The translations under genes were made by a program, and so were the position numbers. The notes beneath the pieces were generated by a model. The model was not told where the DNA came from, ran no database searches, and was given only the letters and a program-made list of their open reading frames with translations. 64,000 nucleotides of DNA. It comes from Nitrogeniibacter mangrovi. Lineage in GTDB: Bacteria; Pseudomonadota; Gammaproteobacteria; Burkholderiales; Rhodocyclaceae. Below, piece by piece: positions 16,736 through 26,239 of this stretch (position 1 is the first letter of the stretch; the number at the start of each line of letters is the position of its first letter). The stretch is taken from the NCBI RefSeq assembly GCF_010983895.1, contig NZ_CP048836.1:682001-746000 (forward strand), read 5' to 3'.

Positions 16736-19117
16736 GTGAGCAGAATGACCGTAAGGAAGGTGGCGGTGCTCGGTGCCGGCGTGATGGGGGCGCAGATCGC
16801 GACCCATTGCGCCAATGCCGATGTGCCGGTGGTGCTGTTTGACTTGCCGGCGAAGGCGGGCGATGCGAACGGGATCGTCAACAAGGCGTTGGCGGGGCTC
16901 AGGAAGCTGCAGCCGGCCCCGGCGGCGACGAAGGAAACCTTGCAGGCGATCGAGGCGGCCAACTACGAACACGACCTCGAGAAGCTGCGCGAGTGCGATC
17001 TGGTCATCGAGGCGATTGCCGAGAAGATGGAATGGAAGCTGGACCTGTACGCAAAGGTGGCGCCGCATCTGCGCCCGGACGCGATCTTCGCCTCCAACAC
17101 CTCGGGGCTGTCGATCACGGCGCTGGCCGAGGGCATGCCCGCGGCCTTGCGCGGCCGCTTCTGCGGCATCCACTTCTTCAATCCGCCCCGCTACATGGCG
17201 CTGGTGGAATTGATCGCCACCGCGCACACCGATCCGGCCATGCTCGATCAGCTCGAGACCTGGCTGACCACGCGCCTGGGCAAGAGCATCGTGCGCGCGA
17301 AGGACACGCCCAACTTCGTGGCCAACCGCGTGGGGGTGTTCTCCATGCTTGCGGTGATGCACCACACCGCGCGCCTCGGCCTCGGCTTCGACGAGGTGGA
17401 CCTGCTCACCGGGCCGAAGATCGGCCGCCCCAAGAGCGCCACCTACCGCACCGCCGACGTGGTCGGCCTCGACACCCTGGCCCACGTGATCCACACCATG
17501 CAGGCGACCCTGCCGGACGATCCCTGGCACGCCTTCTTCCAGGCGCCGGCGTGGCTGACGGCGCTGATCGACCAGGGCGCGCTGGGGCAGAAGACGCGGG
17601 CCGGCATCTACACCAAGCAGGGCAAGCAGATCAGCGTGCTCGACCTGGAGCACCAGGACTATCGCGCCAGCGGTGGCCACATCGCGCCCGAGGTGGACGA
17701 GATCCTCGCGCTGCGCGATCCGGTGGAAAAATTCCTCGAGCTGCGCGCCTGCGCCCATCCGCAGGCCCAGTTCCTGTGGGCCATCTTCCGCGACGTGTTC
17801 CACTACTGCGCCTGCCACCTGGGCGACATCGCCGACAACGCGCGTGATGTGGACTTCGCCATGCGCTGGGGCTTCGGCTGGAGCCAGGGGCCGTTCGAGA
17901 CCTGGCAGGCGGCCGGCTGGCGCGCCACCGCCGAGGCCATCCGCGAGGACATCGAGGCCGGCCACGCCATGGCCGACGCGCCGCTGCCGGCATGGGTGTT
18001 CGAGCGCGACGCGGTGCATGCGCCGGAAGGCTCGTATTCGGCGGCGGAGAACGCGCTCAAGCCGCGCTCGGACCTGCCGGTCTACCGGCGTCAGCTCTCT
18101 CCCGAGACCGTGCTCGGCGAGGCGCGCCCCGATGCCGGGCAGACCCTGTGGGAGAACGCCGGGGTGCGCCTGTGGGTGCGGCCGGACCAGGACGCGCGCA
18201 TCGGCATCCTCTCCATCACCTCGAAGATGCATGCCATCGGCGAGGAGGTGCTGGACGGCGTCATCGAGGCGGTGGCGCGCGCCGAGCGCGATCTGGACGG
18301 CCTGGTGATCTGGCACGACGCCCCGTTCGCGGTCGGCGCCAATCTCATGCAGGTGACCGAGGCCATCAAGGCGGGGCAGTTCGACCGGCTCGAAAGGACG
18401 GTCGCCCGGTTCCAGGCCGCGTCCATGACCCTCAAGCACGCCCAGGTGCCGGTGGTGGCGGCGGTGCAGGGCATGGCCCTGGGCGGCGGTTGCGAGTTCG
18501 TCATGCATGCCGCGCATCGGGTGATGGCGCTGGAGAGCTACGTCGGCCTGGTCGAGGCCGGCGTGGGCCTGATCCCGGCCGGCGGCGGCTGCAAGGAGTT
18601 CGCCCTGCAGGCGCACACCCTGGCGCGGCGGGCGGCGGGTGGCGACGTGTTCCTGTACATCCAGAATGCCTTCCAGACCATCGCCATGGCGACCGTGGCC
18701 AAGAGCGCGCTCGAGGCGGTGCAGCTGGGCTTCGCGAAGGCCTCGGACGATGTGCTGTTCAACCCCCATGAGCTGCTTTACGCCGCCCTCCGGCGGGCGC
18801 GCGGCATGGCCGAGGCGGGCTACCGGCCGCCGGTGGAGAGCCGGGCGGTGAAGGTGGCCGGGCGCAACGGCATCGCCACCTGCGAAATGATGCTGGTGAA
18901 CATGGCCGAGGGCGGCTTCATCTCGGCGCACGACTACCGGGTCGCCAAGGCCGCGGCCACCGCGCTGTGCGGCGGCGAGGTGGAGACCAATGCACAGGTG
19001 AGCGAGCAATGGATTCTGGACGTGGAGCGTGCGCTGTTCGTCGACCTGCTCAAGTGCGAGCCGACCCAGGCGCGCATCGTCCATATGCTCGAAACCGGCA
19101 AGCCGCTGCGCAACTGA
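16736..19117 (+). CDS. 3-Hydroxyacyl-CoA dehydrogenase/enoyl-CoA hydratase, FadN-like domain order
   Basis: 793 residues with the dehydrogenase first: VLGAGVMGAQIATHCANA (Rossmann loop, ~residue 10), NTSGLS, GIHFFNPPRYM, then dehydrogenase C-domains to ~430. A crotonase domain follows (~510-720) with GMALGGGCEFVMHAAHRV and GLIPAGGGCKEFAL. This order (dehydrogenase-hydratase) is that of Bacillus FadN-type proteins. The GTG start at 16736 was chosen because GGGAGA lies 5 bp upstream; an ATG at 16745 is too far from it. It forms a pair with the thiolase 20 bp downstream. Confidence 0.9.
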   Translation: MSRMTVRKVAVLGAGVMGAQIATHCANADVPVVLFDLPAKAGDANGIVNKALAGLRKLQPAPAATKETLQAIEAANYEHDLEKLRECDLVIEAIAEKMEWKLDLYAKVAPHLRPDAIFASNTSGLSITALAEGMPAALRGRFCGIHFFNPPRYMALVELIATAHTDPAMLDQLETWLTTRLGKSIVRAKDTPNFVANRVGVFSMLAVMHHTARLGLGFDEVDLLTGPKIGRPKSATYRTADVVGLDTLAHVIHTMQATLPDDPWHAFFQAPAWLTALIDQGALGQKTRAGIYTKQGKQISVLDLEHQDYRASGGHIAPEVDEILALRDPVEKFLELRACAHPQAQFLWAIFRDVFHYCACHLGDIADNARDVDFAMRWGFGWSQGPFETWQAAGWRATAEAIREDIEAGHAMADAPLPAWVFERDAVHAPEGSYSAAENALKPRSDLPVYRRQLSPETVLGEARPDAGQTLWENAGVRLWVRPDQDARIGILSITSKMHAIGEEVLDGVIEAVARAERDLDGLVIWHDAPFAVGANLMQVTEAIKAGQFDRLERTVARFQAASMTLKHAQVPVVAAVQGMALGGGCEFVMHAAHRVMALESYVGLVEAGVGLIPAGGGCKEFALQAHTLARRAAGGDVFLYIQNAFQTIAMATVAKSALEAVQLGFAKASDDVLFNPHELLYAALRRARGMAEAGYRPPVESRAVKVAGRNGIATCEMMLVNMAEGGFISAHDYRVAKAAATALCGGEVETNAQVSEQWILDVERALFVDLLKCEPTQARIVHMLETGKPLRN

Positions 19118-19137
19118 GCGGCGACAAGGAGATCACC

Positions 19138-20337
19138 ATGACCAGACAGATTCAGGATGCCTACATCGTCGCCGCCACGCGCACGCCGGTGGGCAAGAAG
19201 GGCGGCATGTTCGCCCACGTCCGCCCCGACGACATGCTCGCCCATGTGCTGCGCGCCGTGATCGACCGGGTGCCGGGCCTCGACGAGACCGAGATCGGCG
19301 ACGTGATCGCCGGCTGCGCCATGCCGGAGGCCGAGCAGGGCATGAACGTGGCCCGCGTCGGCCTGCTGCTCGCGGGTCTGCCGCAGAGCGTGCCGGGCAT
19401 GACCGTCAACCGCTTCTGCGCCTCGGGGGTGCAGACCGTGGCCGATGCCGCGGCGCGCATCCGCCTGGGCGAGGCCGACGTGATGATCGCCGCCGGCACC
19501 GAGTCCATGAGCGCCATGCCGCAGATGATGGGCAACAAGGTGAGCATGAACCCGGCGATCTTCGCCGACGACGCGCACCGGGCCATCGCTTTCGGCATGG
19601 GCCTGACCGCCGAGCGGGTGGCCACTCAATGGAAGATCGGTCGCGAGGCGCAGGACGCCTTTGCACTGCAGTCCCACCAGCGGGCGCTGGCGGCGATCGA
19701 GGCCGGGCAGCTGACCGCCGAGATCAGCCCCTGTACGGTGCGCACCCATGTACCCGGCGAGGGCGGCGCGGTGCGCGTGCTCGAGCAGGTGTGCGATACC
19801 GACGAGGGCCCGCGTGCCGACGCCTCGATCGAGCGGCTCGCCAAGTTGCGGCCGGTGTTCGCCGCCAAGGGGTCGGTGACGGCGGGCAACAGCTCGCAGA
19901 TGTCCGACGGCGCCGGCGCGGTGCTGCTCATGAGCGAGGCGGCGCTGAAGCGCTATGGGGTCACCCCCATCGCCCGTCTCGCCAGCTACGCGGTGGCCGG
20001 GGTGCCGCCGGAGGTGATGGGCATCGGCCCGGTGGAGGCCATCCCGCGTGCCCTCAAGGCGGCCGGCGTCGCCCAGGACGATGTGGGCTGGATCGAGCTG
20101 AACGAGGCCTTCGCGGCCCAGTCGCTGGCGGTCATGAACCAGCTCGGGCTCGATCCGGTCCGGGTCAATCCGATCGGCGGGGCCATCGCGCTGGGGCATC
20201 CGCTGGGCGCGACCGGCGCCATCCGCACCGCCACGGTCATGAGCGCCATGCAGCGCGACCCGGCCCTCAAGTACGGCATGGTCACCATGTGCATCGGTAC
20301 CGGCATGGGCGCGGCGGGGCTCTTCGAGCGCGTCTGA
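19138..20337 (+). CDS. fadA: Acetyl-CoA C-acyltransferase (thiolase), FadA-like
   Basis: 399 residues. Nucleophile Cys94 in NRFCASGVQT, His354 in GHPLGATG, Cys385 in CIGTGMGAAG, plus IELNEAFAAQSL. It carries out the thiolytic step and, with the preceding gene, constitutes a second complete beta-oxidation pair. A strong AAGGAGA ribosome-binding site lies 9 bp upstream. Transcription ends at the terminator 20 bp after the stop. Confidence 0.93.
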   Translation: MTRQIQDAYIVAATRTPVGKKGGMFAHVRPDDMLAHVLRAVIDRVPGLDETEIGDVIAGCAMPEAEQGMNVARVGLLLAGLPQSVPGMTVNRFCASGVQTVADAAARIRLGEADVMIAAGTESMSAMPQMMGNKVSMNPAIFADDAHRAIAFGMGLTAERVATQWKIGREAQDAFALQSHQRALAAIEAGQLTAEISPCTVRTHVPGEGGAVRVLEQVCDTDEGPRADASIERLAKLRPVFAAKGSVTAGNSSQMSDGAGAVLLMSEAALKRYGVTPIARLASYAVAGVPPEVMGIGPVEAIPRALKAAGVAQDDVGWIELNEAFAAQSLAVMNQLGLDPVRVNPIGGAIALGHPLGATGAIRTATVMSAMQRDPALKYGMVTMCIGTGMGAAGLFERV

Positions 20338-20357
20338 GACGCCGCGTGGCGCATTCG

Positions 20358-20382
20358 AGCCCGGCTTCGGCCGGGCTTTTTT
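20358..20382 (+). terminator. Intrinsic terminator of the second fad module
   Basis: Stem AGCCCGGC / GCCGGGCT with a UUCG loop followed by six T. It separates the thiolase gene from the GGDEF/EAL gene. Confidence 0.9.
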
Positions 20383-20458
20383 GTTCCCGGCGGGCGGCGT
20401 GCATTCAAGGACCGGCTCAAGACGGGCATACTTGACGCCGTTATTACGAAAGTTAGCC

Positions 20459-23400
20459 ATGACCGCGCTCCCGACGAGCGCTGACGCGACCCTCCGAGCC
20501 CCGATGATCCAAGCCCGCCCGCCTGCTGCCTACCCGCTGTCGCTGAAGCTGCTGCTCGTCGCGCTGTCCTACGGCGTGCTGGGGGTGCTGTCGCTGCAGA
20601 TGGCCATCGCGCCGGGCTACGTCGCCCCCTTGTATCCGCCCGCGGGGATCGCGGTCGCGGCGGTTCTGATGTTCGGCTATCGGGCCTTGCCGGCCATCTT
20701 TCTCGGCTCCTTTGCCACCAACATCGTCTCCAGTCTCACCGTCGGGCTCGAACTCGGCGGCCTGATCAATGCCTCGATCGTCGGCCTCGGCGCCTGCGTG
20801 CAGGCGGTCGTCGCCCGTGTACTCATCGAGCGCCACGCCACCATCGAGCAGTCCATGAGCAGTGGCAAGGGGGTGATCCGGCTGCTGCTGCTCGGCGGGC
20901 CGGTAGCCTGTCTGGTCAATGCCACCATCTCGGTCAGCTCGCTGGTGGCCTTCGGCGTTATCCAGGGCGACGAGGTGGCCTTCTCCTGGGCCAACTGGTG
21001 GGCCGGCGATTCGCTCGGAGTGCTGGTGTTCCTGCCCCTGGTGCTGGCGATCGTGCGCTTCCCGCGTTCGGCCTGGACCGGTCGCCGCAACCTGGTCGTG
21101 TGGCCGCTGCTGTTCGCCCTGTTGATGCTGGCGATCATGATCTTCCAGATCGGGCGCTGGGAGAGCGAGCGGCTGCAGAACGATTTCCAGCGCGATGTGC
21201 GTGCGCTCTCCCAGCTGCTGATCTCGCGCCTCACCGACCAGCTCGACGCGCTCCACGCGACCCACCAGACCATCGAGGCCCAGCAGGGGGCCGACGGACG
21301 CTTCTTCCAGGGCTTGGTGGCACCGTGGCTGGCGCGCTATCCGGGGCTGCACGTGGTCGGCTGGGCGCCCTTGGTCAAGCCCGGTGAACTCGATGAATTC
21401 ACCGCCTGGGCCCGTGCGAACGTGACCCCCGATTTCCGCGTCTTCCAGCGCGACCGGGCCGGCCACGAGAAGAGTCTGGAACCGGCGTCCTTCTATCTGC
21501 CGATCACCCTGGTGGCGCCCCTCGAGCGCAATCGGGCCGTGGTCGGGCTCGACCCGCTCGGTTTTGCCCCGGCGGATACCGCCCTGCGCCGGTCGATGGC
21601 GCTGGACGGCCCGGTCGCGACCCGGCCGATCCGCCTGCAGCAGGAGACCGGTGCGCAACGCGGCGTGATCGTCTATCACGTGGTGCGCGATCCGACCATC
21701 GATGATCCGCAAAAGAGTCTCATCGGCATGGTCTATGTGGGCCTGCGGATGGGCGACGAGGTGGACGGGGTGCTCGCCGAAAGCGGCGAGACGCAACTGA
21801 GGGTCTGCCTTTTTGACGAGGATGACGCTGGTCGCTACCCGCTTTACGGTACCGAGGGTTGCGAGACGGCCGCCCTGTCGGACAGCGCGCTGGCCTGGCA
21901 GACGCCGCTCGATTTTGCCGGGCGCAAGTGGCATGTGCGCATCGTCGCGACGCCGGTCTATGCCAACCAGCACCGGGGCTGGGCGGCCTGGGCGATGCTG
22001 ATCGTCAACCCGCTGGCGGTCTCGCTGCTGGGCGCCTTCCTGCTGGTGACCAGCGGTCACACCCAGCGGGTCGAGGCGCTGGTGCGCGAGCGCACCGCGC
22101 AGCTGGAACTCAGCGGAGAGCAGCTGCGTGCCGGGCAGGCGGCGCTGGCACGAGCCCAGGCGCTCGCGCAACTGGGCAGCTGGGAGCTGGACGTGGAGCG
22201 CCAGCAGGTGCATTGGTCCGACCAGATGCTGCGCATGCTCGGGTTGCGGCCCGGGGCGACCCTGAGCTTCGGCGCCTTTCTCGATCGCCTCCAGATGGAG
22301 GATCGGGCCAGCCTCATCGTCGAGCTGGCGCGCCTGGACGATGCGCCGGCCTTTGCGGAGCTGGACTGCCGCTTCTCCGACGGCACCGACGCCAACCGTA
22401 TCGGTCATTTCCATCTCGAGAGCGAGCGCCTGCCCGGGCGCGGCGTGATGATCCGCGGCACCGTGCGCGACGTCACCGACGCGCGTGCCGCCGAGGCCCA
22501 CATCCAGTATCTGGCCCACTTCGACCCGCTCACCCATCTGCCCAACCGGGCGTTCTGGATCGAGCGTGTGCGTGCCCAGGTGATGACGGCGCGTCGCCAT
22601 CAGGAGCAGTTCGCGGTGCTGTTCCTGGATCTGGACCAGTTCAAGACCGTCAATGATTCGCTCGGCCACGCCATCGGCGATCGCCTGCTGGCGGTGGTCG
22701 CCTCGCGCCTGCAGTCGGTGTTGCGCGAGGACGACCTGCTCGCGCGCCAGGGCGGCGACGAGTTCGTGGCCATGCTCACGCGCCTGCCACGCGCCGAGGA
22801 TGCGGCGGTGGTGGCCAACAAGATGACCGAGGTGCTCCGCGAGCCCATCGCCATCGACCATCACGAACTATCGGTCTCGGTCAGCATCGGCATCGCCCTC
22901 TATCCGCAGGACGCGACCGATGCCGACGTGCTGCTCAAGCAGGCGGACCTGGCCATGTACAGCGCCAAGGAAGCGGGGCGCAACGCCTACCAGTTCTTCC
23001 GCGACGAGATGAATCTGCACGCGCAGCATCAGTTGCGCATGTCCAGTGCGCTGCGCCGCGCGCTCGAACGCGACGAGTTCGAACTGCACTACCAGCCGCA
23101 GGTCAGCGGTGCGGACGGCCGCATCGTCGGCTACGAGGCCCTGCTGCGCTGGGAAAGCGGCGTGCTCGGCCGGGTGCCGCCGGCGGAATTCATCCCCGTG
23201 GCCGAAGCGACCGGGCTGATCCTGCCCATCGGCGAGTGGGTGTTGCGCACGGCGTTCGCACAGCAGGCGCGCTGGCGCGAGGATGGCGAAGACACGCCGC
23301 GGCTGGCGATCAACATCTCGGCACTCCAGTTCCGTCACGAGGGCTTCGTGGCGAAGCTCGAACAGCTGCTCGCCGGCGCCGGCGCGGATCCCGCGCGCAT

Positions 23401-23809
23401 CGAGCTGGAGATCACCGAAAGCGCGCTCATGCAGGGCGGCGGCGACATGGTCGAGCGCCTGCAGCGGCTGCGCCGCATCGGCTTTACCCTGGCGCTGGAC
23501 GACTTCGGCACCGGCTACTCGAGTCTGGCCTATCTCAAGCGCTTCCCCATCGAGCGGCTCAAGATCGACCGCTCCTTCGTGCGCGACCTGCCCGACGACC
23601 CCGAGGATTGCGCCATCGCCGATGCGACCCTGTCACTGGCCCGGGATCTGGGCATGGAAGTGGTGGCCGAGGGGGTCGAGACGGAGGCCCAGCGCAGCTA
23701 CCTGACCGCGCGCGGCTGTCATGTGCTGCAGGGCTACCTGTTCGGTCGCCCGCAGCCGGCGCGGGTGGCGTTCGACGGCCCGGGCGACGAAGCCCGGATG
23801 GCCGGCTAA
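20459..23809 (+). CDS. MASE1-CHASE-PAS-GGDEF-EAL c-di-GMP protein
   Basis: 1116 residues from ATG 20459. Order: eight or so membrane helices of MASE1 type (~20-250, including LYPPAGIAVAAVLMFGYRALPAIFLG), a CHASE-like extracytoplasmic region (~270-500, HVVGWAPLV), a membrane helix, a PAS-like segment (~590-690), GGDEF (~700-860, RQGGDEFVAML) and EAL (~880-1110). The EAL domain keeps YEALLRW, NISALQ, ELEITESALM, ALDDFGTGYSSLAYLKRF and VVAEGVET, so phosphodiesterase activity is expected. The GGDEF is intact but no clear RxxD I-site precedes it. Probably bifunctional, sensing an extracellular ligand. Confidence 0.9.
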   Translation: MTALPTSADATLRAPMIQARPPAAYPLSLKLLLVALSYGVLGVLSLQMAIAPGYVAPLYPPAGIAVAAVLMFGYRALPAIFLGSFATNIVSSLTVGLELGGLINASIVGLGACVQAVVARVLIERHATIEQSMSSGKGVIRLLLLGGPVACLVNATISVSSLVAFGVIQGDEVAFSWANWWAGDSLGVLVFLPLVLAIVRFPRSAWTGRRNLVVWPLLFALLMLAIMIFQIGRWESERLQNDFQRDVRALSQLLISRLTDQLDALHATHQTIEAQQGADGRFFQGLVAPWLARYPGLHVVGWAPLVKPGELDEFTAWARANVTPDFRVFQRDRAGHEKSLEPASFYLPITLVAPLERNRAVVGLDPLGFAPADTALRRSMALDGPVATRPIRLQQETGAQRGVIVYHVVRDPTIDDPQKSLIGMVYVGLRMGDEVDGVLAESGETQLRVCLFDEDDAGRYPLYGTEGCETAALSDSALAWQTPLDFAGRKWHVRIVATPVYANQHRGWAAWAMLIVNPLAVSLLGAFLLVTSGHTQRVEALVRERTAQLELSGEQLRAGQAALARAQALAQLGSWELDVERQQVHWSDQMLRMLGLRPGATLSFGAFLDRLQMEDRASLIVELARLDDAPAFAELDCRFSDGTDANRIGHFHLESERLPGRGVMIRGTVRDVTDARAAEAHIQYLAHFDPLTHLPNRAFWIERVRAQVMTARRHQEQFAVLFLDLDQFKTVNDSLGHAIGDRLLAVVASRLQSVLREDDLLARQGGDEFVAMLTRLPRAEDAAVVANKMTEVLREPIAIDHHELSVSVSIGIALYPQDATDADVLLKQADLAMYSAKEAGRNAYQFFRDEMNLHAQHQLRMSSALRRALERDEFELHYQPQVSGADGRIVGYEALLRWESGVLGRVPPAEFIPVAEATGLILPIGEWVLRTAFAQQARWREDGEDTPRLAINISALQFRHEGFVAKLEQLLAGAGADPARIELEITESALMQGGGDMVERLQRLRRIGFTLALDDFGTGYSSLAYLKRFPIERLKIDRSFVRDLPDDPEDCAIADATLSLARDLGMEVVAEGVETEAQRSYLTARGCHVLQGYLFGRPQPARVAFDGPGDEARMAG

Positions 23810-23879
23810 CGGCCATGGACCGGGCGATGGCGCCACCCGTCGTGGCCGCCAGGCGCGGCCCGAATGACCGGGTGTGTCC

Positions 23880-25787
23880 ATGAACGCCCGCGTGCCCGGC
23901 TTCGTGTGGCGGATCGTGGCCGGCTACGCACTGGTGGCGGTGCTGTGGATTCTCGTCTCCGACGAGATCGTGGCCTGGGTGGCGGCGGATCTGGCCGAGG
24001 CGACCTGGATCAGCGGGGTCAAGGGCGTGGGTTTCGTCCTCGTGACCGCCGGCCTGCTGTACGGCGTGCTGCGGCGCTTCTGGCGCAAGGTGATGCTCCA
24101 CGGCACCCGTGGGCGCGAGGCGACGGCCCGGTACCGGGCGCTGTTCGAGCACGGCAACGACGCCATGCTCGTCATCGCCGAGGGCGACGAGCGCATTCTC
24201 GAGGCCAACCGGGCCGCCGGCCTGCTGTACGGACCGGGCAAGCAGGCGCTGGTGGGGCGCCGCTTCTCCGACTTCCAGGTCGCGGCGCCGCCCGAAGGGG
24301 GCGACGAGGCCGTCCCCGCCGGAACGATCTGGCATCGCAAGGCCGGCGGGCTGCGCTTTCCCGTCGAGGTGGCGACCACCGCACTGACCTGGGATGGCGA
24401 ACCCGTCCGGCTGGTCATCGTGCGCGATGTCTCCGGTGCGCTGGCACAAAAGGTCACGCTCGACCGGTTGGCACACCGCGATGCGCTGACCGGGCTGCCG
24501 AACCGGCAGGTGCTTGCGGACCACCAGCGCCTGGCGATGGCGCATGCCCAGCGAACCGGCTCCCTGCTAGGGGTGTGCTTTCTCGACTTGGACGGTTTCA
24601 AGGCGGTCAACGACAGCTTCGGGCACGAAGCCGGCGACGAGCTGCTGCGTCAGATCGCACGGCGCATCAAGGCACAGCTGCGGGCCGGGGACACCGTGGT
24701 GCGCCTCGGTGGCGACGAGTTCGTGCTGCTGCTCGTCGATCTCGACGCGCTGGCCGAATGCGAGGGCATCCTCATGCGGGTGCTCACCGCGATCGCCCAG
24801 CCGGTGGCGCTCGACGGGCATCAGGCCCGGGTGACCGCCAGCATCGGCGTGGCGGTCTATCCCAACGACGGGCTCGGTGCCGACCGCTTGCTGCGCGATG
24901 CGGACGAGGCGATGTATCGCGCCAAGGCCGCCGGCAAGAACCGCATCGCCTTCTTCAACGCCATCCTCGAGCGGCGCGCCAAGGTGCGCGAGGAGTTGCT
25001 CGACCGGGTCACCCGGGCGATGAACGAGGCGCAACTGACGCTGCACTACCAGCCGATCGTGTCGATGGGATCGGGGCGGGTGCTGGCCGTGGAGGCCCTG
25101 CTGCGCTGGGCGCATCCGGTGCTGGGGGTCCTGCCCGCCTCCGAGTTTCTGCCCTTCGTGAACGATGGCCGCGTGGCGCTCGACGTGGATCTGTTCGTGC
25201 TGGCGTGCGCCCGCGCCGACATGGCGCAATGGCGCACCGGGGGCTGCGAACCGGCGCTGCACGTCAATCTGTTCGCCCACGCGTCGCACCTGCCGCGTCT
25301 GGTCGACGCGATCGCGGCCCTGGCCGGCGACCTGCCGGCACAGGCCCTCACGGTGGAGGTCGACAGCGCCAATCTCATGCACGGCGCCGAGGTGTCCGGT
25401 ACCCTCCTGTCGGCCTGTCACGCGCTCGGGGTCCGGGTCGCGCTCGACGGCGTCGTGGCTGGCAGCGACTCGATCCATGCGATGGTCACCGGCACTTTCG
25501 ACGAGATCAAGATCGCGCCGGGCCTGATGGGCCTGGGGCCGGGGGCGAGCGGGCTGCCGCCGCTGGTTCGGGCGCACCTCGACCTGGCCGCAGTGGCCGG
25601 TCGGCACCTGGTGGCCAAGGAACTGGGCTTCCCCGAGCATCTGCCCTTGCTGGCGGCGGCCGGTTGCCCCGCGGTACAGGGGTTCGCGGTGTCGAAGCCG
25701 GTGGCCGCGGCCGAGGTGCCGGCCCTGCTGACCCGACAATTCGCATGGACCGGCATCGGTTCAGGAGACTCAAACGGATGGATCTAG
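23880..25787 (+). CDS. PAS-GGDEF protein with a degenerate EAL domain
   Basis: 635 residues. Two membrane helices (~10-60), a PAS domain (~80-185), GGDEF (~195-360) with I-site RAGD five residues before GGDEF, then an EAL-like domain. In the latter the first EAL is present (VEALLRW), but the metal-binding ALDDFGTG reads ALDGVVAG and the AEGVET segment reads AKELGF. The phosphodiesterase half is therefore probably inactive and may only bind c-di-GMP or another partner. It should be a diguanylate cyclase with product inhibition. The last 10 bases overlap the hemerythrin gene. Confidence 0.88.
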   Translation: MNARVPGFVWRIVAGYALVAVLWILVSDEIVAWVAADLAEATWISGVKGVGFVLVTAGLLYGVLRRFWRKVMLHGTRGREATARYRALFEHGNDAMLVIAEGDERILEANRAAGLLYGPGKQALVGRRFSDFQVAAPPEGGDEAVPAGTIWHRKAGGLRFPVEVATTALTWDGEPVRLVIVRDVSGALAQKVTLDRLAHRDALTGLPNRQVLADHQRLAMAHAQRTGSLLGVCFLDLDGFKAVNDSFGHEAGDELLRQIARRIKAQLRAGDTVVRLGGDEFVLLLVDLDALAECEGILMRVLTAIAQPVALDGHQARVTASIGVAVYPNDGLGADRLLRDADEAMYRAKAAGKNRIAFFNAILERRAKVREELLDRVTRAMNEAQLTLHYQPIVSMGSGRVLAVEALLRWAHPVLGVLPASEFLPFVNDGRVALDVDLFVLACARADMAQWRTGGCEPALHVNLFAHASHLPRLVDAIAALAGDLPAQALTVEVDSANLMHGAEVSGTLLSACHALGVRVALDGVVAGSDSIHAMVTGTFDEIKIAPGLMGLGPGASGLPPLVRAHLDLAAVAGRHLVAKELGFPEHLPLLAAAGCPAVQGFAVSKPVAAAEVPALLTRQFAWTGIGSGDSNGWI

Positions 25788-26224
25788 AACGCTCACCGCA
25801 GGATGGCGCACCCATTGTCTGGGAGGCCGGGTTCGAGACCGGCATCGCCGATATGGACGAGCAGCACCACATTCTCATCGACACCCTCAACGAGGCCCAG
25901 GCCAAGTTGCGCGGCGAGGTGCGGCACGAGGCGATCGACCAGTTGCTGCGCGACCTGCTCGCCTACGCGCTCTATCACTTCGAGGCCGAGGAGGCGATGA
26001 TGCAGGCAGCCGACTATGCCGCGCGCCAGCCCGAGACGGCTGACGCGCATGTGGCCCAGCATCGTGAGTTCGCCGCCCGCATCGTCGCCTTTCGCGACCG
26101 TTTCACCAGCACGGGCGAGCTGGACCGGGAGGCCCTGCTCGCATTCCTCGGCACCTGGCTCAGGGAGCACATCCTCGGCATCGACCAGGCGCTGGCGCGC
26201 TTCATTCACGCCCACCCGGTCTGA
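25778..26224 (+). CDS. Bacteriohemerythrin
   Basis: 148 residues, single four-helix hemerythrin domain. Iron-ligand motifs in order: DEQHHILIDTLN, HFEAEEAMM, HVAQHREF and HILGID. It binds O2 reversibly at a diiron centre. It overlaps the stop of the upstream diguanylate cyclase by 10 bases and has an AGGAGA site within that gene, so the two are translationally coupled. This suggests O2 sensing or supply linked to c-di-GMP output. Convergent with the rhomboid gene, 15 bp away. Confidence 0.92.
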   Translation: MDLERSPQDGAPIVWEAGFETGIADMDEQHHILIDTLNEAQAKLRGEVRHEAIDQLLRDLLAYALYHFEAEEAMMQAADYAARQPETADAHVAQHREFAARIVAFRDRFTSTGELDREALLAFLGTWLREHILGIDQALARFIHAHPV

Positions 26225-26239
26225 GCGCCGACCGGCCGA

